Shown here: positions 51,965 through 60,233 of the stretch, one piece after another
How positions within the stretch are numbered: the first letter of the stretch is position 1
Layout: every line of letters begins with the position of its first letter
Assembly (NCBI RefSeq): GCF_003385895.1
Contig: NZ_QRDQ01000010.1
Location: forward strand, 1-64,000
DNA: 64,000 nt
Direction: 5' to 3'
DNA from: Flavobacterium cutihirudinis
GTDB taxonomy: Bacteria; Bacteroidota; Bacteroidia; Flavobacteriales; Flavobacteriaceae
Notes under the pieces: generated by a model
Databases searched by the model: none
What the model saw: only the letters and a program-made list of their open reading frames with translations
Told to the model about the DNA's origin: nothing
Position numbers and translations under genes: made by a program

Positions 51965-53113
51965 TTATTTTTGATTAGTTACTTCGGCAACTTTAGTTGA
52001 TTTTTCAGGCTGAATCGCTTGTCCATCCTGAAGTTTGTCAATACCGCTTAACACGATTTGGTCACCCGTTTTTACACCTTCTTTAATTAAATAATTGGTA
52101 CCGCTTTTACCTACAACTGTAATAGGCATTTTAGTCACTTTGTTATCTTTACCTACAGTGAAAACAAATACTTTATCTTGCATTTCAACTGTCGCAGCTT
52201 GTGGAACTAAAATCGCATCATCGTGATTTAATCCTAAACGGATTCTTCCTGTATTTCCAGAACGTAATGTTCCGTTTGCATTTGGAAAAGTTGCTCTAAT
52301 CGTGATGGCTCCGGTAGTTTTATCAAACTGACCGTCAACCATATCGATTTTTCCAGTTTGAGGATAAGCATTGTTATCAGCTAAGATCAAAGTAACGGGA
52401 GGTAGTTTTTTGATTTTGTCTCCTAGAGAACTTCCAGCATATTGTGCTTTAAAGTTGATGAAATCCGTTTCTCCTAAAGAGAAATAAGCAAATACTTCGT
52501 GAACATCAGATAAAGTTGTAAGAGCTTCAACATCTGTCGCAGAAACTAAACTTCCTTGTTTTTTAGGCAGTCTTCCAATGTATCCGCTAACTGGAGCCGT
52601 AACATTAGTATATCCTAAATTAATTTTAGCAGAACCAACCATTGCTTTTGCTTGTTCGATATTGGCAGCAGCAATTTTTTGAGAAGCTTTAGCTGTTTTT
52701 AACTGATAATCAGAAACTACTTTGTTTTGTACTAGCGGCGTCAATTTATCAACCTCTAAATTTGCGTTGATCAAAGCTGCTTCTGCAGCGTGAAGACTTG
52801 CTAAAGCATTGTTTAACTGCTCACGGAACGGACGTTCGTTTATTTTAAATAAAGTTTGTCCTTTGCTTACATACGAACCTTCGTCAACATAAACTCTTTC
52901 TAGGTTTCCGCTAACTTGTGGGCGGATCTCAACATCAACAGTTCCTTGTATAGCGGCAGGATATTCAGCGTCAGTAGTTGTATTTGCACTTGTGATAGCC
53001 AAAACTGGTAAAACTGGTGGAGGTGGAGCAGTAGGCGCCTGATTTTTATCCGCACAGCTGCTTAATACTAGGGCCAGAATAAAACTGGTTATTATTACAT
53101 TTTTCATTGTCAT
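51965..53113 (-). CDS. RND efflux periplasmic adaptor (HlyD/AcrA family)
   Basis: A lipoprotein of about 382 residues (MTM KNVIITSFILALVLSSC; lipobox LSSC). The adaptor fold is visible in order: lipoyl/barrel-sandwich halves (GTVDVEIRPQVSGNLERVYV and VTAPVSGYIGRL), the alpha-hairpin (about 110-160) and the beta-barrel/membrane-proximal domain (LRSGNTGRIRLG, AILVPQAATVEMQDK). The frame is open to 53182, but the region upstream is part of the operator array. It spans the periplasm between permease and TolC factor. First gene of the pump operon. Confidence 0.93.
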   Translation of the reverse strand: MTMKNVIITSFILALVLSSCADKNQAPTAPPPPVLPVLAITSANTTTDAEYPAAIQGTVDVEIRPQVSGNLERVYVDEGSYVSKGQTLFKINERPFREQLNNALASLHAAEAALINANLEVDKLTPLVQNKVVSDYQLKTAKASQKIAAANIEQAKAMVGSAKINLGYTNVTAPVSGYIGRLPKKQGSLVSATDVEALTTLSDVHEVFAYFSLGETDFINFKAQYAGSSLGDKIKKLPPVTLILADNNAYPQTGKIDMVDGQFDKTTGAITIRATFPNANGTLRSGNTGRIRLGLNHDDAILVPQAATVEMQDKVFVFTVGKDNKVTKMPITVVGKSGTNYLIKEGVKTGDQIVLSGIDKLQDGQAIQPEKSTKVAEVTNQK

Positions 53114-53203
53114 TGTGGTTTTAATTGGTTGAACATTTTCTCGGATTAATTCTTTGGGCATTCTGGCATTCTCGGGATTCATATTTAATTGAATTAAATT
53201 ATC

Positions 53204-53410
53204 TAACGTTGTTAAGTATAAGTGTGCAAATCTCCATACGTAAGCCTTTTCAATTCTGTTTTAAACCAGTATTAAAATATTTAACAGTGTTAAGTAAAAG
53301 TCTAAAAAAAAGCTTTTATTACCTTTATTAAATTTTCTAACAGTGTTAAGCGAAAGTTATAAAAAAAAGGATTTTATGTTATCCTGTTTAAATCATTTTA
53401 CACTGTTAAG
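53204..53410. promoter_or_regulatory. Operator-like array TTAACA-N-TGTTAA upstream of the pump operon
   Basis: Palindromic motif copies: TAACGTTGTTAAG (53204-53216), TTAACAGTGTTAAG (53281-53294), CTAACAGTGTTAAG (53337-53350) and TACACTGTTAAG (53399-53410), spaced about 56-77 bases. A further copy, TTAACACTGTTAGG, lies on the other side of tetR at 54043-54056. The perfect form TTAACA-G-TGTTAA is an inverted repeat with 6-base arms, a typical TetR-type operator shape. Confidence 0.75.
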
Positions 53411-53427
53411 TAAAATTGAAAATTTTT

Positions 53428-54021
53428 TTATTGTATAGATTTGATGATACCACCAATGGCATCTTTCAAAATTTGGGCATTTATTGTTTCTAAAATATCA
53501 CTTTTGTTAATGATGTTGATGGCGATTAAACCATGAATAACAGAAAAGAAAGTAAAATACTTTTGTTTAATAATATCCTGACTCGGATTGCTGTCTTTCA
53601 TTACTTCAGCAATTACCTGAGTGAATAATTTGTAAGGTCCCTCTTGAGCCGAACATCGCTGTGCGCAGCAGGTCATTTGAACACCAAACATTAACTGATA
53701 CATTTCAGTATTAGTAAAAGCGAAGTCCCAATACGTCATCCACATGGCTTCTAATTGATCTTCGGGTTTCTCAAACTTGTCGATTGCAATCTGCAGTTCT
53801 TTAGTCAGTTTGATAAAACCTTTGCCGGTCAGTTCTTCTAATATGGCTTCCTTATTCGAGAAATATTCATAAATAATAGGAGCAGTATATTCAATTCTGT
53901 CGGCAATTTTACGCATACTCAAACCATTCCAGCCTTCTTCTTTTACGATATCATAAGCAGCGCCAAGGATGTTGTTCCTTGTCTCTTCTTTTTGTCTTAA
54001 AATTCGATCTTTGCTAGCCAT
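53428..54021 (-). CDS. TetR/AcrR family repressor of the RND pump
   Basis: A 197-residue one-component regulator. The N-terminal HTH (about 14-60) includes TRNNILGAAYDIVKEEGWNGLSMRKIADRI and YTAPIIYEYFSNKEAILEEL, matching AcrR-type repressors. The C-terminal ligand domain carries a Cys-rich loop MTCCAQRCSAQEGPY (about 117-131), unusual for this family and possibly redox- or metal-sensitive. Encoded directly upstream of the pump operon and surrounded by the TTAACA-N-TGTTAA sites. Confidence 0.9.
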   Translation of the reverse strand: MASKDRILRQKEETRNNILGAAYDIVKEEGWNGLSMRKIADRIEYTAPIIYEYFSNKEAILEELTGKGFIKLTKELQIAIDKFEKPEDQLEAMWMTYWDFAFTNTEMYQLMFGVQMTCCAQRCSAQEGPYKLFTQVIAEVMKDSNPSQDIIKQKYFTFFSVIHGLIAINIINKSDILETINAQILKDAIGGIIKSIQ

Positions 54022-54042
54022 TATATTCGAGTATTAAATCGT

Positions 54043-54056
54043 TTAACACTGTTAGG
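54043..54056. promoter_or_regulatory. Operator-like site upstream of tetR
   Basis: TTAACACTGTTAGG, 22 bases upstream of the TetR start codon. It is the same palindrome as the array in the pump promoter, which suggests autorepression of tetR. Confidence 0.65.
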
Positions 54057-54455
54057 CAAATGTATGACGGTTTTTCTAATAATGAAATATTTTTATCATA
54101 ATATTTTCTTATCGTATTATAGATTTATGCAGAAATCTCTGTTAAGGCTTTATTTTATTGATGTTTTTGTTTTCTGATTTTTTTAGAAGCAGAATTTTTT
54201 CGGTTTTTATCAACATTTGTCCCGCTCTTCACTATATCTTTTATGGTGATCCCGAAGCCTCGGGACCACCATAAAAGGATGCCGTTTCTCCCGATAGCTA
54301 TCGGGAGGGGCTAGACGAGAAAGTATCTTTTTCATAATTTTCCTAAGCAACTCTAAATGAATTTATTTAACATATTAAATTTTAAATGGCGACTTTTTAC
54401 GTGTAGAAAGTAATATTTTTACGAGACAAATTCAAAAACACTTAATCAATAAATT
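54057..54455. other. Gap with two GC-rich hairpins
   Basis: No gene. It contains a large hairpin TTTTATGGTG-ATCCCGAAGCC... (54237-54276), whose core is TCCCGAAGCCTCGGGA (54250-54265), and TCCCGATAGCTATCGGGA (54289-54306). The gluconate permease promoter must lie in its right-hand part. Confidence 0.7.
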
Positions 54456-55775
54456 ATGTCGCTACTAATTCTTATTGCAGGGATTCTCTTATTATTGATT
54501 CTGATTTCCGTTGTAAAACTCAATGCCTTTATTTCCCTAATTATTGCCGCTTTCTTTGTCGGCATTTTCAAGCAGATGTCTTTTCCGGATTTAATAAATT
54601 CGATACAAGAGGGAATAGGAAGTACGTTAGGTTCTTTAATTTTAATTATTGCCTTTGGCGTTATTTTAGGAAATTTACTTTCTGATAGTGGCGCTGCACA
54701 GCGAATCAGTTCTGTCATGATTCGGTCTTTTGGCATTCAGCATATTAAATGGGCAATGGTTATAACTGGATTCTCTGTCGGAATTTCGATGTTCTACAAT
54801 GCAGGGTTTATAATTTTGATTCCAATGGTTTTTGCCGTGGCCAAAAGCACGAAACAGCCTATCATTTATTTAGGAATTGCCATGGCATCGGCACTTTCTA
54901 TTACGCATGGTTTTTTGCCTCCACATCCGGGTCCAACAGCAATTGCAGTTATTTTTAAAGCCAATATCGGAAAAACACTTCTTTACGGACTTATAGTTGC
55001 GCTTCCTGCACTTTTCATGGCCGGAATCATCTTTCCTGAATTTATAAAAAAAATAAATGCTTTTCCCCCAAAAGGATTATTCGACAGCAAAACTTTCACA
55101 GAATCAGAAATGCCTTCTTTTGCAATTAGTATTATAACGGCATTAGTTCCAGTTTTTTTAATGGCAACAGCTACGTTCAGTGAATTACTTTTGCCCAAAG
55201 AAAGTGTGTTACGTGCCGTGTTGCTTTTTATTGGAAATCCGTTGACTTCAATGTTAATTGCGATACTTTTTGCTGTATTTACCTTAGGCATTTTACGCGG
55301 AAGAAAAATGCAGGATATCATGGACAAATCGGGTAGTGCTTTAAGTGCGGCTACAATGATCATTTTAATAATTGCTGCCGGCGGCGCTTTTAAACAAGTA
55401 TTAATTGACAGCGGAATCGGAACAGATTTAAGTACTTTTTTCGAACAATCTTATCTTTCTCCTTTATTATTAGGCTGGCTGATTGCGACTATTATTCGCA
55501 TTGCTTTAGGATCTGCGACAGTCGCCGGATTAACCGCAGCCGGAATTGTTCAGCCTTTAGTGATTGCATCTGGTGTGAGTCCGGAATTAATGGTTTTGTC
55601 TATCGGCGCAGGAAGTTTAATGTGCTCGCATGTAAACGATACCGGGTTTTGGATGTTTAAGGAATATTTTGGCATCAGCGTGTCAGACACTTTTAAAACC
55701 TGGACGATTATGGAAACCATTATAGGAGTAATGGGATTAATTGGTGTATTACTTTTAAATTTATGGATCAAATAA
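54456..55775 (+). CDS. GntP-family gluconate/sugar-acid permease
   Basis: A 439-residue inner-membrane symporter of the GntP family with about twelve to fourteen hydrophobic segments. Family signatures: AFGVILGNLLSDSGAAQRI, GFSVGISMFYNAGFIILIPM, ITHGFLPPHPGPTAIAVIF and ALGSATVAGLTAAGIVQPL near the end. These proteins import gluconate, 5-ketogluconate or related sugar acids with protons. Its stop overlaps the first possible start of the kinase gene, so the two are an operon for sugar-acid uptake and phosphorylation. Confidence 0.93.
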   Translation: MSLLILIAGILLLLILISVVKLNAFISLIIAAFFVGIFKQMSFPDLINSIQEGIGSTLGSLILIIAFGVILGNLLSDSGAAQRISSVMIRSFGIQHIKWAMVITGFSVGISMFYNAGFIILIPMVFAVAKSTKQPIIYLGIAMASALSITHGFLPPHPGPTAIAVIFKANIGKTLLYGLIVALPALFMAGIIFPEFIKKINAFPPKGLFDSKTFTESEMPSFAISIITALVPVFLMATATFSELLLPKESVLRAVLLFIGNPLTSMLIAILFAVFTLGILRGRKMQDIMDKSGSALSAATMIILIIAAGGAFKQVLIDSGIGTDLSTFFEQSYLSPLLLGWLIATIIRIALGSATVAGLTAAGIVQPLVIASGVSPELMVLSIGAGSLMCSHVNDTGFWMFKEYFGISVSDTFKTWTIMETIIGVMGLIGVLLLNLWIK

Positions 55776-55780
55776 ATAAT

Positions 55781-57199
55781 ATGGAAGCATTGTATATTGG
55801 CATTGACATAGGAACAACAGCCACAAAAGCCGTTTGTTTTGATAAAAAGGGAAATGTGATCCGACAAATTACTAAGTCGTACGAAATGTATCATCCCAAG
55901 CCGGAATGGAGCGTTCAAAAACCACACGAAATTTTACAAACCGTAAAGGAATGTATTAACGAGATTACAAACGGAATTCAGCCTCAATTTATCAGTTTTA
56001 GCTCAGCGATGCAAAGTGTTATTGCAATTGACGAAAATGGAAAACCACTGACAGATGCTATTTTATGGGCAGATAACAGAGCAACGGAAATTGCTGAAAA
56101 ACTTAAAAATTCAGATCAAGGAAAACACTTTTATCAAAAAACCGGAATACCAATTCATCCTTTTTCTCCCTTCACAAAAATTGCCTGGTTTAAAGAGTTT
56201 GACACTGAACTATTTTCCAAAACGTATAAATTCATCAGTATAAAAGAATATGTCTGGCATCATTTGACCAATGAATATTACACAGACACCTCAATGGCAT
56301 CCGGAACGGGATTGTTAAACATTCATACTTTAGATTGGGATAAGGAAGTTTTGGATTTCTTAAACATAAAGCCACATCAACTATCTAAAGTTTGCGAAGT
56401 CACACATCAATGTAAAGGAATCTCAGATGATTTTCTTTATGTAATGGGCGGTGGAGACGGTGCGCTGGCCAATCTAGGAACAGGCGCCATGAACAAAAAT
56501 TGTATTGCTTTAACTATTGGCACAAGCGGAGCAGTTCGACTGCCCATTGACAAACCGTATCTTGACGACCAAATGCGCACGCAGTGTTATCATTTAATAG
56601 ACAATCAATATCTTACTTTAGGCGCTGTCAATAACGGTGCGATAATTTTACAATGGCTGAAAGAAACTTTGCTGAAAACGTCCCTATCTTTAGAAGTTCT
56701 TATTGAAGAAGCTGCAAAAATCCCTGCGGGTTCTGATGGACTGCTTTTTGTACCGTATTTATTGGGAGAACGCGCGCCAATCTGGGATGCCTCGGCTCAA
56801 GGAACCCTTTTAGGAATGCAGATCACGCACACGCAAGCACACTTGGTACGAGCCACTTTAGAAGGAATTTTATTTGGATTGTTTCAAATAACAGAAATTT
56901 TAATTCCGAATCCTGAACATAGAAAAGAAACAAAAATTATGGCCAGCGGCGGATTTGGCAAAAGCGAACTGTGGCTTCAAATGGTTGCTGATATTTTTCA
57001 GATGCAGGTTGAAACCTCACAAACTATCGAAGGATCTTCCTGGGGCGCTGTTCTTATAGGTTTAAGATCACTAGGCGAGGAAATCACAGATGATAACAAA
57101 ACCGGACAAACCTATTTTCCTAATACGGAAAATAAAAGTGTTTATGAATTGGCGTTCAACAAGTTTAAAAAAGTATATCCTTTACTGAAGGATTTTTAA
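55781..57199 (+). CDS. FGGY-family gluconokinase-like kinase
   Basis: A protein of about 472 residues of the FGGY sugar kinase family (hexokinase/actin fold). The phosphate-1 loop GIDIGTTATKAVCFD is at about 7-21, and the family segment AMQSVIAIDENGKPLTDAILWADNRA follows. The C-terminal signature LEGILFGLFQITE and MASGGFGKSELWLQMVADIF contains the phosphate-2/adenosine loop. Paired with GntP it most likely phosphorylates gluconate to 6-phosphogluconate. Start at 55781 (MEALYIG) preferred over 55763, which lies inside gntP; no 6-phosphogluconate dehydrogenase is in the window. Confidence 0.9.
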   Translation: MEALYIGIDIGTTATKAVCFDKKGNVIRQITKSYEMYHPKPEWSVQKPHEILQTVKECINEITNGIQPQFISFSSAMQSVIAIDENGKPLTDAILWADNRATEIAEKLKNSDQGKHFYQKTGIPIHPFSPFTKIAWFKEFDTELFSKTYKFISIKEYVWHHLTNEYYTDTSMASGTGLLNIHTLDWDKEVLDFLNIKPHQLSKVCEVTHQCKGISDDFLYVMGGGDGALANLGTGAMNKNCIALTIGTSGAVRLPIDKPYLDDQMRTQCYHLIDNQYLTLGAVNNGAIILQWLKETLLKTSLSLEVLIEEAAKIPAGSDGLLFVPYLLGERAPIWDASAQGTLLGMQITHTQAHLVRATLEGILFGLFQITEILIPNPEHRKETKIMASGGFGKSELWLQMVADIFQMQVETSQTIEGSSWGAVLIGLRSLGEEITDDNKTGQTYFPNTENKSVYELAFNKFKKVYPLLKDF

Positions 57200-57270
57200 G
57201 AGTAAATGTGAATTTGCATTACGAGTATTAAAAGATAAAAATTGATTATTCGTATTATGAAACTGGACTG

Positions 57271-57310
57271 AAGTCCAGCTCTACAAAATAGTTCGAGCCT
57301 TTGGCTCTTT
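57271..57310. repeat. Left flanking repeat of the TA cassette
   Basis: AAGTCCAGCTCTACAAAATA followed by GTTCGAGCCTTTGGCTCTTT. It matches 58082-58122 at 37 of 41 positions in the same orientation. Preceded by the palindrome TGGACTGAAGTCCA. Confidence 0.85.
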
Positions 57311-57609
57311 TATCTTAAAGGATATTTTTCAGGATTTTGAGAAGTATGAAAAACAGCATTTAGAAATACTGTTTTTGATAATTCATCAACAATGAAAAAT
57401 GCAACGTATGGAAATTTTTTAAAAGGAAGATAACGATAGTTATTATCGTGAAATTGATAAAAATTACTTGTCTGTAAGGCTTTATAAACTTTTTTATAAT
57501 CATTAAGAAAGTCTAAGGCAACTTTCTTGCTCGCTTTTAATATGTAATATTCAATAGCTTCTTCAATGTTTTTTATGGCAACAGGAGAAACGATAATCTT
57601 ATAATTCAT
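57310..57609 (-). CDS. RelE/ParE-type toxin
   Basis: A 99-residue compact protein with the ParE toxin pattern: KIIVSPVAIKNIEEAIEYY at the start, FLNDYKKVYKALQTSN in the helical hairpin, and strands YRYLPFKKFPYVAFFIVDE and VFLNAVFHTSQNPEKY at the end. Such toxins inhibit gyrase or cleave mRNA. Its start overlaps the antitoxin stop by 11 bases (order antitoxin then toxin). The C-terminal codons reach the flanking repeat at 57310, suggesting that the repeat defines the cassette border. Confidence 0.85.
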   Translation of the reverse strand: MNYKIIVSPVAIKNIEEAIEYYILKASKKVALDFLNDYKKVYKALQTSNFYQFHDNNYRYLPFKKFPYVAFFIVDELSKTVFLNAVFHTSQNPEKYPLR

Positions 57610-57826
57610 ATTTCTTTTTTAAATCAGTGTAAACAGATTCAGCATCAGTGTAAAGATTTTTATCTGAAGTAACCTGATCATTTAAAATTTGTTGTTGTTC
57701 TTCAGATAATTCGTAAGGTTTTACATTTGCTATCTCAAATTTGATCTTTAGTGCTTTCATAAAAGCTTTTACAGCTTCAATTTGAGAAGCATCTTCTGTA
57801 TATGCTGTGATGTTAATTGCTTGCAT
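57599..57826 (-). CDS. Antitoxin-like protein of the ParE cassette
   Basis: A 75-residue protein from the preferred ATG (57826; 57835 is also possible). The N-terminal part TEDASQIEAVKAFMKALKIKFEI resembles the DUF2683/addiction-module helices, and the C-terminal half is acidic and flexible (SDKNLYTDAESVYTDL), fitting the toxin-wrapping region of an antitoxin. It overlaps the toxin gene. No recognisable DNA-binding ribbon-helix-helix is obvious, so its regulatory role is uncertain. Confidence 0.75.
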   Translation of the reverse strand: MQAINITAYTEDASQIEAVKAFMKALKIKFEIANVKPYELSEEQQQILNDQVTSDKNLYTDAESVYTDLKKKYEL

Positions 57827-57835
57827 GATTTTCAT

Positions 57836-58133
57836 TTACTAAAGTGAATAAACAAAGTTAAGACAAAACTCTAATTTTCATGTTAATGTCAATAATTTAT
57901 TTCAATTATCCTTTTTAAGATTTGCATTTTCTACAGTGTAAAAAATGAAAGGAATAAATGTTTTTCAAAGACTTCAAAAATTCCGAAGGAATGATTTATA
58001 TTGTAGGGCTGGACTTCAGTCCAGTCTAAATTGAATTGTATCAACGTTGAAAATTTTATTTTAAAATTGCATCCTAAAATAAAGTCCAGCTCTACAATAT
58101 GGGTTGAGCCTTTGGCTCTTTTGAAATGTTTGT
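57836..58133. repeat. Gap with inverted and right flanking repeats of the TA cassette
   Basis: Contains TGTAGGGCTGGACTTCAGTC (58002-58021, an inverted copy of the left repeat) and the right direct repeat at 58082-58122. No gene. The TA promoter must lie near its left end. Confidence 0.8.
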
Positions 58134-58478
58134 TTAATTCAAAATAACCACTTCCTCCGGTACTATAAACAAAAGTGTACAGCCATTTTTAGAAAAAACA
58201 GAGTGAGTACTTTGAGGTGGCATATATAAATAATCACCTGTTTTTAATTCGTCTTTTGCAGAACGGACTTCACCTTCAAGGACAAAGATTTCTTCTCCTC
58301 CTGGATGAAGGTGATTTGGGTATGAAGCTCCGGCTTCAAACTTTAATAAAAAAGTCTTTGGTCTGTTGGTGGTTTCGTCGAAGCATAACACTTTATAGAA
58401 AATGCCGTCTGTATTTACGCCTTCTTCGATAAGAGGTTTCCAGTTTAATTCGCTTGTTTTTGTGATTTGTTTTTCCAT
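58134..58478 (-). CDS. Cupin domain protein (ChrR/anti-sigma-like)
   Basis: A 114-residue single-domain cupin. Motif 1 is YPNHLHPGGEEIFVLEGEV (about 51-69, G(X)5HXH-type with two His and the Glu) and motif 2 is KTGDYLYMPPQSTHSVFSKNG (about 79-98, with the His). The metal site is intact. It resembles the ChrR-like cupins without the anti-sigma domain. Located 20 bases after a DoxX gene on the same strand, a small redox-type pair. Confidence 0.85.
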   Translation of the reverse strand: MEKQITKTSELNWKPLIEEGVNTDGIFYKVLCFDETTNRPKTFLLKFEAGASYPNHLHPGGEEIFVLEGEVRSAKDELKTGDYLYMPPQSTHSVFSKNGCTLLFIVPEEVVILN

Positions 58479-58498
58479 TTCAATTGATTTTAAATTGT

Positions 58499-58921
58499 TT
58501 AATTTTTTGAAAGAAATTCATCTAAGCTCCATTTGTATGTTTCGACTGTTGCTAAAAGAAATGCGCCCATCGAAAACACAAAAACAGAATAATCCAACGG
58601 TTCTTTTACACCAAAAGAATACGTCATGGCGAGCGCAAACAAAAAGGTTAAAATGGATGCGCCAATAGATGCAAATTTGGTTTTGTAGCCAAAGAGAAGG
58701 AGGATAGCCAAAAGTGATTCAGTAACTGTAGTAGTAATTGCAATAGCTGGAATACAGCTTTTTGGAGCAAAAGAATTTACTTTTTCGGCGTAAGCCAGAA
58801 AATTTTCCCAGCCAGAAGATTGATTACCCCAAAATCCCAATCGGCTACAAACGGCTGATGTAAATCCTGTGGACAAAGCAATTCTCAAAAGAAAAACTGC
58901 ATAATCTTGATAACTTTTCAT
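58499..58921 (-). CDS. DoxX family membrane protein
   Basis: A 140-residue protein with four transmembrane segments. DoxX features: LLRIALSTGFTSAVCSRLGFWG, KVNSFAPKSCIPAIAITTTVTESLLAILLLFGYKTKFASIGASILTFLFALAMT (long hydrophobic central part), ending in a short charged tail. It is co-oriented with the cupin gene downstream and with the AraC gene upstream, which may regulate both. Confidence 0.85.
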   Translation of the reverse strand: MKSYQDYAVFLLRIALSTGFTSAVCSRLGFWGNQSSGWENFLAYAEKVNSFAPKSCIPAIAITTTVTESLLAILLLFGYKTKFASIGASILTFLFALAMTYSFGVKEPLDYSVFVFSMGAFLLATVETYKWSLDEFLSKN

Positions 58922-59126
58922 ATACTATTTTGTTAGTAATTAATTAGATACAAAGATCGGGCGGAGGTTCTCCTTAAAGAATAGAGAATCTTGGAAAAAG
59001 CATGTAATTATGCTTGAAGTCATAAAGCCTTTTGACTATAAACGTATTATTTGTCATTTCGACGAAGGAGAAATGACATAAAATGGGCAAATTTCAGTAT
59101 TGTGGGAAAATCTTAAAAAATAATCG

Positions 59127-59921
59127 CTACAATTGAACCAATTTTTCCTTATAAGATTTAGGAGAAATATTAGTATGTTTTTTAAAGAAATTCGAAAAAT
59201 AAAATGGATCATTAAAACCCAAAGCATAAGCCGTTTCTTTTACCGATAATTTCTCGTAAGTAAACAAACGTTTTGCCTCAGAAATAATCAATCCGAAGAT
59301 GATATTTTGAGCTGTTTTATTGCAATGTAGTTTTGAAAGTTCGTTTAGTTTGGCTTCGGTAGTGCCAATTATATTAGCAATTTCAGCAACCGAAAGATTT
59401 TTGTCAAAATTACCCCGAATGGCTTCAAGAAAATGAAGAAACAAAGCGTCTGGTTTGTAGATTTCTTCGCCCAATTTTATTTTAGAACGATTGATTTCTA
59501 TTAAAATCAATTGAATTCTGGAATGAATAGAGATGAGGTATTGATATGGTTTTTCAATAAGTTCTTGCTGAATAAGTTGTAGTGAATCAACAACCAATTT
59601 GTCGTCGTCAACTTGAATTACTTCGTTCATTGCAAAATGACAGAACAAACTATTATGAAAAATGAGTTCGATATCATTATCATTTTTGCAGAAAAAATCA
59701 TAAGTAAATTCCAAAACAAATCCGGTTGCGTTGTTGCTGTTTTTTATAAAATGAATTTGCCCGGAAGTTATCGTTAAGACCGAATTTGTGGTAATCGTAT
59801 ATTCGTTTTCATCTACAGAAAGTATCATTTCGCCCGATGTACAAAATAGAAGCACATATTTTAATACACGTCTCGGAATTTGTAAATCTTCTGCTTGCTC
59901 AAATGTTTTTATATCAATCAT
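59127..59921 (-). CDS. AraC family transcriptional regulator
   Basis: A 264-residue regulator. The N-terminal cupin-like half (about 10-115) contains GEMILSVDENEYTITTNSVLTITSGQIHFI (AraC-type arm and barrel). The C-terminal HTH_18 domain (about 165-262) shows LSVAEIANIIGTTEAKLNEL and SVKETAYALGFNDPFYFSNFFKKHTNISPKSY. The neighbouring DoxX and cupin genes on the same strand are probable targets. Confidence 0.87.
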   Translation of the reverse strand: MIDIKTFEQAEDLQIPRRVLKYVLLFCTSGEMILSVDENEYTITTNSVLTITSGQIHFIKNSNNATGFVLEFTYDFFCKNDNDIELIFHNSLFCHFAMNEVIQVDDDKLVVDSLQLIQQELIEKPYQYLISIHSRIQLILIEINRSKIKLGEEIYKPDALFLHFLEAIRGNFDKNLSVAEIANIIGTTEAKLNELSKLHCNKTAQNIIFGLIISEAKRLFTYEKLSVKETAYALGFNDPFYFSNFFKKHTNISPKSYKEKLVQL

Positions 59922-60233
59922 TTTTTTGTAATTACAGCATTGTAAAACAAATATATAACTTAAATTCCTTCCTTAGACGAGTGTTTTACTGGCGTCTGTT
60001 GATATAATTTAAGTTTGTCTAATTTCCTATGTATTGACGTAAATTTCTCTTGATAAGTAGTAAGTATTTAGTTGTAAAATACTCCTTTTGGCGTATTTTT
60101 TAAGTATGATTTTAAAATTAGTTTTGTTTACTCATAATAATAGACTTGCAAGCATATTTGAGTGAATTAATTAAATGGACCATTATCTGTTTATAACTAA
60201 CCATCCCGAGAACTCAGCTCTAAAATCTGAAAA
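59922..60233. other. AT-rich divergent promoter region
   Basis: About 310 bases between the AraC gene and the lipoprotein gene. No open frame of coding quality, no palindrome of note. It should contain both promoters; a decisive TAnnTTTG pair was not identified. Confidence 0.4.
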
